This document shows, one piece after another, positions 38,393 through 47,537 of a stretch of DNA of 64,000 nt. The stretch spans positions 62,001 through 126,000 of the forward strand of contig OZ025675.1 of the NCBI GenBank assembly GCA_964019335.1, in the 5' to 3' direction. Numbering within the stretch: position 1 is the stretch's first letter; the number at the start of each line of letters is the position of its first letter. The stretch comes from Diplonema japonicum. Taxonomy: Eukaryota; Euglenozoa; Diplonemea; Diplonemida; Diplonemidae. A program made the position numbers and the translations under genes. The notes beneath the pieces were generated by a model. It was not told where the DNA came from, searched no databases, and was given only the letters and a program-made list of their open reading frames with translations.

Positions 38393-40492
38393 CTACCCTG
38401 CAACCAGTGAGCCGTAAGCCCGTACGCGCGCCTCATACACTCTCAATCCAATGGCGGTAGTGGGGGGGATCTCCAAGTAAGGCACAAACCGAAAACTGTC
38501 CATCGCACACAGCTCCTCAGCCACGCTCCCATACAGGCAGAACACATCATCCTTCACTCCCAATGAGCACAGCGACCCTGCCACATCCACACACCTACCT
38601 AAGACTGTCACGAACTTCTGCTCCCTTCCGACTGTCCCATGCTTCACCTCACTGTTCGACAGCCCGATGTGAAGCTTAGCCATCTGCCCTGCAGTCACCC
38701 TTTGGAGAGTGACGACGAAGGAGAGGGAGTTCTCGATGTGTGTGGGGCAGGGACGGGAGGTGTTCCACCCAACAGCAGCCCTGCTGCCCTGAACAGAGAT
38801 GAGGACCCCATGTGACCTCTCAGTGCACATCATCACCTTCGCAAGTGTTTCGTTAATTAGTTGTGAGGTCTCCGCAGCATTGCACTCATCGGGAAGCCTC
38901 ATGTCCAGCAGGCCCACGCTTGCTGAGGATGACGGCGTCAAAATGAATTGCTGACCCGCGTCTGTGAGGGGGTTAAGCGACCTTTGTTCTGGCAGGACAA
39001 GGCGCCTGTCATCTCTGCTGAGGAGGAGCTGTGACTCGATGAAAGGTGCCCTGCCAGAGAGGGTGTCGGGAAGCAAGATGAAGGGATGCAAAGGGTCAGA
39101 CACACCCCTCAGCCTCACCTCACCCATAGGTATCACAACAACCCTAAACACGAATTCTCCAATCTTCTCCATGACCTCCTCAGTGACAGCAACAGCACCC
39201 CCAACACAGGCCCCTTCCATCCGAGCCGCCTTGTTCACAGTGTTCCCGAAGTAGTCGTACCTGCCTGTCAAGGTGTTCAGCTGCACATCAACCTCACCAA
39301 AGTGAACACCGATCCGAACACGAAGCCCACACCAAGGACCGTCCTCATTCCAAGCACAGTGGTCAAGGTTGAGAAGCTCCTGCGGCCAGATGCTGTTCAC
39401 CAATTCTTCCTGAACAGACAGGGAAAAGGAGACAGCATCAGAAGGGTACCTGAAGGCCACCATGAAGGAGTCCCCAATGGTCTTCACCTCATACCCGTTG
39501 TGCTCAGAAAGACACTCCCGCATCACATTGTTGTGAACCTTCAGACCCTCCCTCATCCCCTCAGGGCAGGCCTCCCATGTTGCCGTCGATCCTTGGATGT
39601 CGGTGAAGACAACAGCCGCCTTCTTTATCTCGAGGCCAGGTGGTAATACCTCCCTCAAGAGTTCACCAGAGTGCTGGAGTTCAGCAAAAACAGCATCAGG
39701 GATGTAAGGGCGGTAGACATGGAGGTTTGACAAGATATTACTGAAGGCATTGTGGAGGGGAGGGGGAAGGGGGGAAGTATCGAGGGCCTCACGTGCCTTT
39801 TTGAGGTCGAAGCGGGAGAGGGTCTCAGCAATGTTCTCAGCAGCAAGGATAACATTCTCCATCTTTTCATGCTCCTTGTAAAGACGGCTGGCGAAACCAC
39901 GGGTGAAGTAGAAGTCAAGCAGGAAGATGGCAAGCTGGCCGAGAAAGGTTGTAATCGCTTCAAGAAGGGGTGTAGGACAAGGAAGGGTATCGCACTCGCA
40001 AAGAACCATTTTGCGCTCTTCTTGCGAAGGGAGGAAGGAAAAATCGTAAAAACCGAGGCGAATGGTGGACTCGAAGGCAGTGGTGAGGAACCAAAGGATG
40101 GTGATGACGATGATGCTCCGTGCAACCCGCGGCTTCAGCTTCATCAGTAGAGACACGTCCAGCAGAACGACGATGGCTGACCACAGCAAGGAGCCACCAT
40201 GCGTAAGCGACACATAGTCGAAGAGTAAGATATCTGTCAGAACCCCATAAAGGAATATCTCCACAACCCCGTACCGAAGCCTCTTCTCAAACAGCAGTTG
40301 GCCCATTTGAGAAATACTCACTGTCAACCCAGGCACCCCCACGTAGGTGCTGAAGTCTGTAGATGTGCCACCTATCATAGTGGTGCCGTTAATTAATATG
40401 ATGGCGGTGCTGAAGAAAAACATCAGCTTCTTCTCGAACAGTACCTGAGCACTGTCATCCGTCTGCCTGAGCAGCCTAGTCAGGCACTTCAT
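38393..40492 (-). CDS. AC10: six-helix membrane adenylate cyclase, 699 aa
   Basis: The ATG at 40490-40492 ('MKCLTRLLRQTDD') is preferred. The longer frame (from 40525) would translate a CTTCAG acceptor (AG at 40503-40504). The membrane part is the most diverged among the classic members, and the loop reads 'CECDTLPCPTP'. C1 has 'FTDIQGST', 'EVKTIGDSFMVAFRYPSDAV' and 'YDYFGNTVNKAARME'. C2 shows a two-residue deletion ('HGTVGREQKF') and 'GSRAAVGWN'. The segment 'ETSQLINETLAKV' is shared with AC12 and AC13 rather than with the neighbours AC9 or AC11. It is separated from AC11 by the transporter and ankyrin genes. Confidence 0.92.
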   Translation of the reverse strand: MKCLTRLLRQTDDSAQVLFEKKLMFFFSTAIILINGTTMIGGTSTDFSTYVGVPGLTVSISQMGQLLFEKRLRYGVVEIFLYGVLTDILLFDYVSLTHGGSLLWSAIVVLLDVSLLMKLKPRVARSIIVITILWFLTTAFESTIRLGFYDFSFLPSQEERKMVLCECDTLPCPTPLLEAITTFLGQLAIFLLDFYFTRGFASRLYKEHEKMENVILAAENIAETLSRFDLKKAREALDTSPLPPPLHNAFSNILSNLHVYRPYIPDAVFAELQHSGELLREVLPPGLEIKKAAVVFTDIQGSTATWEACPEGMREGLKVHNNVMRECLSEHNGYEVKTIGDSFMVAFRYPSDAVSFSLSVQEELVNSIWPQELLNLDHCAWNEDGPWCGLRVRIGVHFGEVDVQLNTLTGRYDYFGNTVNKAARMEGACVGGAVAVTEEVMEKIGEFVFRVVVIPMGEVRLRGVSDPLHPFILLPDTLSGRAPFIESQLLLSRDDRRLVLPEQRSLNPLTDAGQQFILTPSSSASVGLLDMRLPDECNAAETSQLINETLAKVMMCTERSHGVLISVQGSRAAVGWNTSRPCPTHIENSLSFVVTLQRVTAGQMAKLHIGLSNSEVKHGTVGREQKFVTVLGRCVDVAGSLCSLGVKDDVFCLYGSVAEELCAMDSFRFVPYLEIPPTTAIGLRVYEARVRAYGSLVAG

Positions 40493-40771
40493 CCTTGACC
40501 ACCTGAAGTGAGAATGAGAATGCAAAAAGAAAAAAAAAGAAGAAAAAAGAAATGTGAGGTGAAGCCCTACTTGGGCTACATACTACAGAAGAGAGTTTTC
40601 GTATTTTTCTTTCCTTTTATACCATGGAGCTGAATATGCTGTAAAAAAAAAAAAAGATGCAAAAAGAAAATGTCGAAGCAGCGGGTATTCTTTTCGCACG
40701 CTGTACCGAGTTTATCAAATCTTTCTTTTTTTAAACAGTAATCTCTAGCATAAAAGGAATAAAGACAAGTA

Positions 40772-41317
40772 GGAGATAGTTAAATTTCCTCCCAGGCCAC
40801 TTGTAAGGGAAACAGAATGGAAGTGCTGTGAAGGAAACGTGGAAAATATTAGTGTGCCAGGGGGGGGCGGCTATGCTGGCAAGAAACGGGGAAACGTTTC
40901 CGTTTCCATTTCCTTGTTTTTCAGATACATAAAGTCTTTTTCAGAGGAAACGTGTCCGTCTTAAGGAAACGGCCAAAATAAGAAACGCTTCCGTTTCCGT
41001 TTCCTTATTTTCAAAAAAAAGCTTGGAAACGCCAGAATAGCCCTAGGGGGGAGGGTGCCCCAGTTCATCAAGAAACTCAACAACAAAAAGAAGAAAAATT
41101 GTGACCTTTTTATCGAGGGCCACAGACTTCAGAAAATGTTCCTCAGTAAAACCGAAGAAAAAAAGACAAGGCCTTTCTTTTTTTCTTTTTTTGACAATGT
41201 TTCAAAATCAAAACAGTCAAAAAAAAAAAAAGAAAATGAAAACAAGAGATAGTTAAGTTTCATCCCAGGTCACTTGTAGAGAAACAGAAGGAAGTGCTGT
41301 GGAGGAAACGGAGAAAG
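40772..41317. repeat. Direct repeats (J) flanking a family F element
   Basis: 40772-40845 and 41245-41317 are copies of one sequence ('gagatagttaa', 'cccaggccacttgta', 'ggaagtgctgtg', 'aggaaacg') with scattered differences. Between them lies family F copy F2 (40869-41043), with 'ggctatgctggcaagaaacg' at the left and 'gccagaatagccc' at the right. The arrangement suggests either a duplicated host segment or a longer composite element. 41318-41596 shows nothing further. Confidence 0.6.
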
Positions 41318-41596
41318 GTCAACAAGAGAGGGATCAACGATCTACGATACGTAAATGGAAAAAGAAGCCACTCTTTCTTCTGACTTGAAGCCATGGCACA
41401 TACGAGCACAGCTCTCTCGTGCCTTGGGCTCCCCGCCATAAAAGAAAGAGAACAACAGAAAGCATATGTGAGGGCAACAAAAAAAAAAACCCCCAGTAAA
41501 AAAGGGGGTTGTTTGACAGAACAAATTCTCTCAAACCAGCTAGAGGGAAATTGGGCGAAACCACAAAAAAACGAGAGAAAAAAAGAGTTGGAGTAA

Positions 41597-41662
41597 GCAT
41601 TTGTTTGTGCACACGGTATAAGTCCTGCTGGGATAAATACTGCATGCTACCACTACTCTTTT
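41597..41662. repeat. Family D repeat, copy D1
   Basis: 'tttgtttgtgcacacggtat', 'aagtcctgctgggataaata' and 'ctgcatgctaccactactct' match 53224-53285. The last block is shared with family C, so D may be a C relative. It lies just beyond the 3' end of the transporter gene. Confidence 0.55.
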
Positions 41663-41779
41663 TTTCTTTTTTTTTTTCTTTCTTGCTCTTACAAGAAACT
41701 GAAGCAGCAGCACTTTGTTAAATACACAAAAGAAAAAAAAGGGGGGGGGGTGGAAAGTTTGGAATGGAATAGAAAGCGA

Positions 41780-44700
41780 CTAGTGGTCGCTGTTGTACTT
41801 CTTGCAGATGGAGATGAAGACCTGCTCCAAGGAGGTCTCGCTGATAGAGTAGTCGACGATGCCGAGGGGCTCGCGGGCCTTCTGGATGATGGAGAACATC
41901 TGGGACAGCTTCTGGCCGCTGGGGAGCTGGTAGGTCAGCCTGTGGTTGGTCTGCTCGACGAGTACCGACTGCGGGAAGGTGTCCTTGAAGAAGGCGACGA
42001 GCTCGGTCTCCTTTTCTGCCGCTACCTTCGCCTGGATCTCGTACGCCCCGCCGAACTTGCTCTTCAGGTGGGACAGTGTCCCCAGGCACTGCAGGGCCCC
42101 GTCTACCATGATCGCCGTGCGGTGCGCCAAGGCCTCTACCTCCTCCAGGTGGTGTGTTGTCAGCACCACGCACCGTCCCTTCCCGATCGACTGCAAGGCC
42201 GTCCACATCCCACGCCGCGCCACGGGGTCCATCCCCGCCGTCGGCTCGTCCAGCAGGATGCACGACGGGCCCCCGATCAGGGAGATCGCGATGCTCGTCT
42301 TCCGCTTGTTGCCACCCGACAGCGCCTTGCAGATCGTGTTCTGGTGCTCCTCCAGCCGAAGAATCTTCATCAGGCTCTCCGACATCTTCTTCCTCACCTC
42401 TGTCGGGACCCCGCGCAGCGCCGCGTACAGCTCGATGTGCTCCTTCGGGGTCAGCAGGTCCAGCAGCGCGTCGAACTGCGGGCAGTACCCCAGCTCCCTC
42501 TTCGCCTCCGCCGACTGCGTCACCACGTCGTAGCCCTTGATCGACGCGGTCCCCGCCGTCGGCGCGAAGTCCCCCGCCAGCACCGAGATCGTCGTCGTCT
42601 TCCCCGCCCCGTTCGTTCCCAAGAAGGCGAAGATCTCGTCTGTCTTCACCCCGAACGTCACCTCCTTCACCGCCACCTTTGGCCGTTTCCCGCCGGGGTA
42701 CACCTTCCTGAGCCTCCTCACCGCCACCACGTCCCCCGACCGCCCCCTCAGCACCTCTTTCTTCTCCGCCGCCACGTCGTCGTCCATCTCCATCTGCCGC
42801 CCTTCCCCCATCTCCCTCCCCTCGTCGTTGTCGTTGTCGTTGTCGTAGTCGTCGGTGGAACTCTGCGGCTTCCGCAACCCGAGCTTGTACCAGATCTGCG
42901 GGAAGTCGTGCGACATGGCGAGGGCCGCATAGATCGGGAACACGAGCCACAGAAACAGGACGTCCCACCCCACCACGTCCATCGACAGCGGCGTGTCGCC
43001 CGTCACCCCGTTGTTCCTGTTCGCCGGCAGCTGCGCCAGGGCGAGGATCCCGTCCCCGAGGCAGAAGGCGGGGATCACGCGGAACAGGAACCGCATCGTC
43101 TTCGCCGCCTCCTTCGTCGATTCGATGGACTGCAGGACCCCGATCATGATCACCAGCACGAAGCCCGACGTGTAGTTCCCCATGAGGACCGTGTTCTGCC
43201 CCGTCGACGGCTTCTCGAAGTGGAAGGAGGCGGCGTAGGCGGCGACGATGGCGGTCGTCCCGTACGACAAGAACAAGATCACGGTGGCGGCGAAGGCCTC
43301 CCCGCTCCCGATGTACTCCGTCCTGTCGAACATGAAGAAGACCATGATGCTGAGCGAGGTGCTGACTGCGAAGGCCACGAGGTCCCAGCAGAAGCTCGAC
43401 ATCCAGTAGGCGGTGAGCTTCACCCCAGACACGATCTGCACGTGCTTCGACTTCGACACGCGCTCCTTCACCAGGAAGGCGACGTAGTTCGCGGGGATGA
43501 AGCAGAAGGGCAGCATCACGTTGATCGAGGTGATCACGGCGATCATGCTCTCCGCAGCGTTCTTCGTGTAGTCGCTCAGCGGCAGGGGGTTGTTCACAAG
43601 CCGGATGTACGCCTCAGGGTCCCCCGTCTGCTCTTTCAGTACTGCCGAGGCGAACCCGTTCAAGGCGATCGGAAGGCTGTGCAGGCTGCTGGCGTTGTGG
43701 AACACCGTCTTGTGCGCGTTCCACCCCACCGTCGCCTGGTACAGCGCCTGCCAGCACTTCACGTCGTCCGTGTCCGTCCGGTGCAGCAGCCAGTCGCTCA
43801 TGTTCTCGTAGGTCCCGAAGGCCTCCGGCACGGGCGTCACACCGTCGACAGACGACGAACTCCTTCCGTAGGTGCTCCCCACGGGGGCCACAGGGAAGAT
43901 CGAGCTCTCCCCGTAGTGCCACAGGTCGATCGCAGGCCTGTCGCTCACCTTGATCCCTGCAAGCACCATCGTGTACATGATAAAGACAACAGGGAGGACC
44001 AGCTGGAAGGCAATCGTGCACTTGTCTCGCTTGCTGTACTTGAACTTCTTGTAGAACAGCCCGCGCCACTGCGACCTGTACAGCGCCGAGTCCTGCAGCC
44101 TCTCATTTGGGTCCATGTCGATCCCCTGCAGCAGCTGCGCCTCCTCCCCGTAATCTGCCTGCACATCAGAGAGGAGTCTTGTGTCGGAAACTGCAGGTGT
44201 TGTTGTTGTTGTTGTTGTTGTCATCATCGCGTCGTTGGCAGACTCGTCATTCGCTATCTTGATGAAGATTTCCTCCAAAGTCGTCACGCTCATCCCGAAG
44301 GTTCGGATCCCCAGCGCCTTCCCGTTCTTCTCCAGCGTCTCGAACATTTGAGCAAAGCTAGGAACCCCCCACATGGGGAGCCTCAGGGTTAGTTCCGACC
44401 CCGCCGCCGAAAGCTGCTCCACCTCCCCCTGCTGCAAGACAGCGGTGCTGCTGCTGCTGCTGCTGTTGCTGTGTGGTTCATCTTTCCTCAACGGGGGAAC
44501 ACCAACCTCCTTCCTCACAGCCGCGGTGATCCTTTCGGGGCTCGAGTTCGGGGCCAGCTCCATCGTGAGGTTGTAGCCGACACCGAGCTTCTGCTTCAAA
44601 AAGAACGACGACCCCCAGCAGTGCACCCGCCCGCCGTGCAGGATCGCGATCGAGTCCCCCAGCAGGTCCGCCTCGTCCATGAAGTGCGTCGTGAGGAGCA

Positions 44701-47068
44701 CCGTCCGACCCCTGCGCACGCTCTTCAAGAGGTCCCAGATTGCCCTCCGCGCCTGCACGTCCATCCCCGCCGTCGGCTCGTCCAGAATGATGAACCGGGG
44801 ACCCCCGATCAGCGAGATCCCCACGCTGAGCTTCCGCTTCATCCCGCCCGACAGCGCAGAGGAGTACACCTCCTTCTTGTCCAGGAGCTCCACCTTCTCC
44901 AATAGGTCATCCACCCGTTCCTCCAGCTCTTCCGACGGAATCCCCTTCACGCTCCCGTAGTAGCGCAGGTGCTCCGCACACGTCATCTTGTCCCACAGGA
45001 TGTTGTGCTGCGGGCACAGCCCGATGTCCCGCCGAACCGCCTCGAGGTTCTCACAGATGGAGTTCCCGAACACAGTCGCGTCCCCGGACGACACCGGCAG
45101 CATCCCCGTCAGCATGTTGATGAGCGTTGTCTTCCCTGCCCCGTTGTGCCCCAGCAGGGCCAGGATCTGCCCCTCGTACAGGGAGAGGTTCACGTTGTTC
45201 ACCGCCACCTTCTTCGCGCTCCCGGTTGCTTCCCCTTTGAACTCCTTCCGCAGGTTCCGGATCCGGATCCGCTCCTTCTGCAGCAGGTCCTGCTCCAAGA
45301 TGCTCTCCACGTTCTTCCCGTTCAGCATCCCGTCCATCGTCGCTATGTTCTCGAGGTCCGCGTAGCCGGCCGCCCCTTTACCGGAGAACCAGTAAGGGGG
45401 CCAACAGAAGTAGAAGAACCGCTTCTTCGCCCCCCACTCACTCGGCATCACCTGGTCCAGCCACCCAGCTACAAGCAGGTAGAGGAAGGTGTCGAACCAC
45501 AGGAAGCCGATGGACGATGAGAAGGAGTAGGCCCCCTCGTTCGCCGTCTCCCAAGTCACCGGGGAGGCCTTCCCCACCGACTTGAACACGATCGACATCC
45601 CCTCCGCAAAGGCACAGGTGTTGAAGATGGAGATGGTGTACATGGTTGAGGAGGAAGGGTCCCGCAGGATGAACGAGGGCAGCGCAGAGAACAGGAACAC
45701 CATCGGGCTCACGATCCCTGCGAGGGAGGCCTTCGAGAAGAAGGTCGACAGCAGCACCCCTGCAGAGGCGAGCGACAGCCCGTAGCTCACGAACAAGACC
45801 AAGAGGATGGAGTAGTCCATGTCCTGCAGCATCGTCGCCTTCAGGATGACGGAGAGAAGGACCCCCGTCACAGACATCTGCAGCATCGTCGTCACCACCC
45901 ACGAGAGCTTGAAGGCGGTCGAGGACAGCCCCATGATGAGCATCGCCTCCCGGATACGCGTCTCCTTCTCGCGCACGATAGACGACACGATCTGCGACAT
46001 GGGGAAGAGGAAGGCGAGGGTCAGCGTCAGAGGGGCGTAGAAGCCCCCCTTCGTCAGGAAGTCGTTGATGGAGTAACCCATCACGGGCATCGGGATGAGC
46101 GTAGACGTCGTGTCGTCCACCCCGCCCCCCGTCATGTTCCGGTTCAGAAGCGTTTGCAAGGTGAGGAAGCCGCCCCCGATGTACGTCCGGAAGAACCTCT
46201 CGAACCCTGCCTCCTGAGAGTCGTAGTCGAAGGTCTCGGGTGTCGAGGTCCGGTTCATCCGAATCTCGAGGTCGGTCGGGCCCCTCACCACCACCACCGC
46301 CCACATCTTGTTCGACCCCTCGTGCGACGTCGCATAGGCAGTCGCCTCCTCCTCCGTCTCGAAGGCGCTCCTCGTGAACTGGTAAGTGTACGTGTTCTCC
46401 ATGAAGTACCTGTCGAACCTCTTAACCAGCTCCTCCTCCTCCTGCCGCTTTTCTTCCTCCCCTCCGGCCCCAACGGCACTGGAACCCCCCGAGACGACGA
46501 TGCTGACGTTGGCACCAGAGCGAAGGGCGTTCGCCATCTTGTCCTCGCTGAAGCTGTCGGTCCCAGGGAGGTCCACCGTCTGCGCGAAGTGCCTCCACAG
46601 GGCGACAAGGTCGAAGCTGGGGATGGTGGTCGAGTTCTCCACCTGGAACCACGGGTCGAGGATGGCGGACAGGCCGCCGTCGTCGTCGTTGTCGGGGACC
46701 GACGAGTTCAGGCAGAGGTTGCCCAGACAGTGCCAAGGCTGCGGACTGGGCTCCTCCTTGCTGCAAGCGGGGTACCCCGCAGGGCTTCCATCCGCTGCCT
46801 CCAACCTGCACATCCACAGCTTGAAATACGCGTCCGCGTCGAAGTGGTCCCCGTAGAACTGCCGGTTCGGCTGCGTTGACGACCCTGCCGCAAAGTACGC
46901 TGGCACCACAGCAGCCATGAACAGCACAGGGAGAAGCACCTCCACAGCGCTCCCCACCCATGACCTGCTCTTCAGACGCAGGTTCTTCACCACCACAAAC
47001 CACACAGCCTGTAGTAGGCTTGGCTTCGAGAAAGTTCCCACCTCTATCCCGTGGCCCATGCTGCCCAT
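41780..47068 (-). CDS. ABCA-type full-length ABC transporter, 1762 aa
   Basis: Two transmembrane halves alternate with two nucleotide-binding domains. There is a membrane helix near residue 40, a large extracellular loop (about 60-330), then a helix cluster with the ABCA-like coupling segment 'REKETRIREAMLIMGLSS'. NBD1 (about 605-840) has 'GHNGAGKTT', 'LSGGMKRKLSVG', 'FIILDEPTAGMD' and the switch 'TTHFMDEAD'. NBD2 (Walker A near 1483) has 'GTNGAGKTT', 'LSGGNKRKTSIA', 'CILLDEPTAGMDP' and 'TTHHLEEVE'. Both sites look competent. Low-complexity linkers follow NBD1: a Ser run (about 870) and a Thr run (about 953). An acidic Asp/Asn stretch precedes NBD2 (about 1409). The family usually moves lipids or amphipathic substrates across membranes; the substrate here is unknown. 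It interrupts the cyclase array on the same strand. Confidence 0.95.
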   Translation of the reverse strand: MGSMGHGIEVGTFSKPSLLQAVWFVVVKNLRLKSRSWVGSAVEVLLPVLFMAAVVPAYFAAGSSTQPNRQFYGDHFDADAYFKLWMCRLEAADGSPAGYPACSKEEPSPQPWHCLGNLCLNSSVPDNDDDGGLSAILDPWFQVENSTTIPSFDLVALWRHFAQTVDLPGTDSFSEDKMANALRSGANVSIVVSGGSSAVGAGGEEEKRQEEEELVKRFDRYFMENTYTYQFTRSAFETEEEATAYATSHEGSNKMWAVVVVRGPTDLEIRMNRTSTPETFDYDSQEAGFERFFRTYIGGGFLTLQTLLNRNMTGGGVDDTTSTLIPMPVMGYSINDFLTKGGFYAPLTLTLAFLFPMSQIVSSIVREKETRIREAMLIMGLSSTAFKLSWVVTTMLQMSVTGVLLSVILKATMLQDMDYSILLVLFVSYGLSLASAGVLLSTFFSKASLAGIVSPMVFLFSALPSFILRDPSSSTMYTISIFNTCAFAEGMSIVFKSVGKASPVTWETANEGAYSFSSSIGFLWFDTFLYLLVAGWLDQVMPSEWGAKKRFFYFCWPPYWFSGKGAAGYADLENIATMDGMLNGKNVESILEQDLLQKERIRIRNLRKEFKGEATGSAKKVAVNNVNLSLYEGQILALLGHNGAGKTTLINMLTGMLPVSSGDATVFGNSICENLEAVRRDIGLCPQHNILWDKMTCAEHLRYYGSVKGIPSEELEERVDDLLEKVELLDKKEVYSSALSGGMKRKLSVGISLIGGPRFIILDEPTAGMDVQARRAIWDLLKSVRRGRTVLLTTHFMDEADLLGDSIAILHGGRVHCWGSSFFLKQKLGVGYNLTMELAPNSSPERITAAVRKEVGVPPLRKDEPHSNSSSSSSTAVLQQGEVEQLSAAGSELTLRLPMWGVPSFAQMFETLEKNGKALGIRTFGMSVTTLEEIFIKIANDESANDAMMTTTTTTTTPAVSDTRLLSDVQADYGEEAQLLQGIDMDPNERLQDSALYRSQWRGLFYKKFKYSKRDKCTIAFQLVLPVVFIMYTMVLAGIKVSDRPAIDLWHYGESSIFPVAPVGSTYGRSSSSVDGVTPVPEAFGTYENMSDWLLHRTDTDDVKCWQALYQATVGWNAHKTVFHNASSLHSLPIALNGFASAVLKEQTGDPEAYIRLVNNPLPLSDYTKNAAESMIAVITSINVMLPFCFIPANYVAFLVKERVSKSKHVQIVSGVKLTAYWMSSFCWDLVAFAVSTSLSIMVFFMFDRTEYIGSGEAFAATVILFLSYGTTAIVAAYAASFHFEKPSTGQNTVLMGNYTSGFVLVIMIGVLQSIESTKEAAKTMRFLFRVIPAFCLGDGILALAQLPANRNNGVTGDTPLSMDVVGWDVLFLWLVFPIYAALAMSHDFPQIWYKLGLRKPQSSTDDYDNDNDNDEGREMGEGRQMEMDDDVAAEKKEVLRGRSGDVVAVRRLRKVYPGGKRPKVAVKEVTFGVKTDEIFAFLGTNGAGKTTTISVLAGDFAPTAGTASIKGYDVVTQSAEAKRELGYCPQFDALLDLLTPKEHIELYAALRGVPTEVRKKMSESLMKILRLEEHQNTICKALSGGNKRKTSIAISLIGGPSCILLDEPTAGMDPVARRGMWTALQSIGKGRCVVLTTHHLEEVEALAHRTAIMVDGALQCLGTLSHLKSKFGGAYEIQAKVAAEKETELVAFFKDTFPQSVLVEQTNHRLTYQLPSGQKLSQMFSIIQKAREPLGIVDYSISETSLEQVFISICKKYNSDH

Positions 47069-47329
47069 ATCGTGTGTGCGAGGTGCGCTTTTTACACACG
47101 CGATGTAAGAAAAACCTGGTGGATGCTAAACTATTGAACAGAACGAGAAAGAAATAGAAGCTGGAATTAAAGGGAAACAAGGCCACTAACGTACGTCAAA
47201 GCTTTGGTCCGAAAGTTGTACACACGGCTCGTCTTTGTGATCATCGCCCCTCCAGGTAAAGAAAGAAAAAAAGAATAAGCGCGTTTATCGCCATTCTTTC
47301 AGCAGAGAGGAATAATATCTTTAAAAAAA

Positions 47330-47475
47330 AAGAGTCGGTTGAGTGTTGTTTGTGCACAGCCAGGGGGGGGGGGGGTAAAACCTGTAGAAGGACAAGCCCA
47401 ACAATGCTACCCACTACTCTTTTTTTAGCACTAACAATTCACTATCAATAATGCAAAACAAAACAAAAAAAAGCA
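47330..47475. repeat. Family C repeat, copy C5 with internal G run
   Basis: 'gagtcggttgagtgttgttt', 'gtgcacagcca', a 13-G run where other copies have GGGGTT, 'cctgtagaaggacaagccca' and 'acaatgctacccactactct'. The G run is an expansion of the family's own GGGG. Confidence 0.65.
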
Positions 47476-47537
47476 CCGCTGTCAGAAAGGCAAGAAAGGT
47501 GACAGGGTCTGCTGTAGTTGCGAGGAAGGGGCCGACA

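Noticed and set aside
41750-44392. Very long plus-strand open frame (about 880 codons) opposite the transporter gene
   Set aside because: It is the mirror of a GC-rich real gene; the translation is Arg/His/Pro/Val-rich with no domain, while the minus strand has all ABC motifs.
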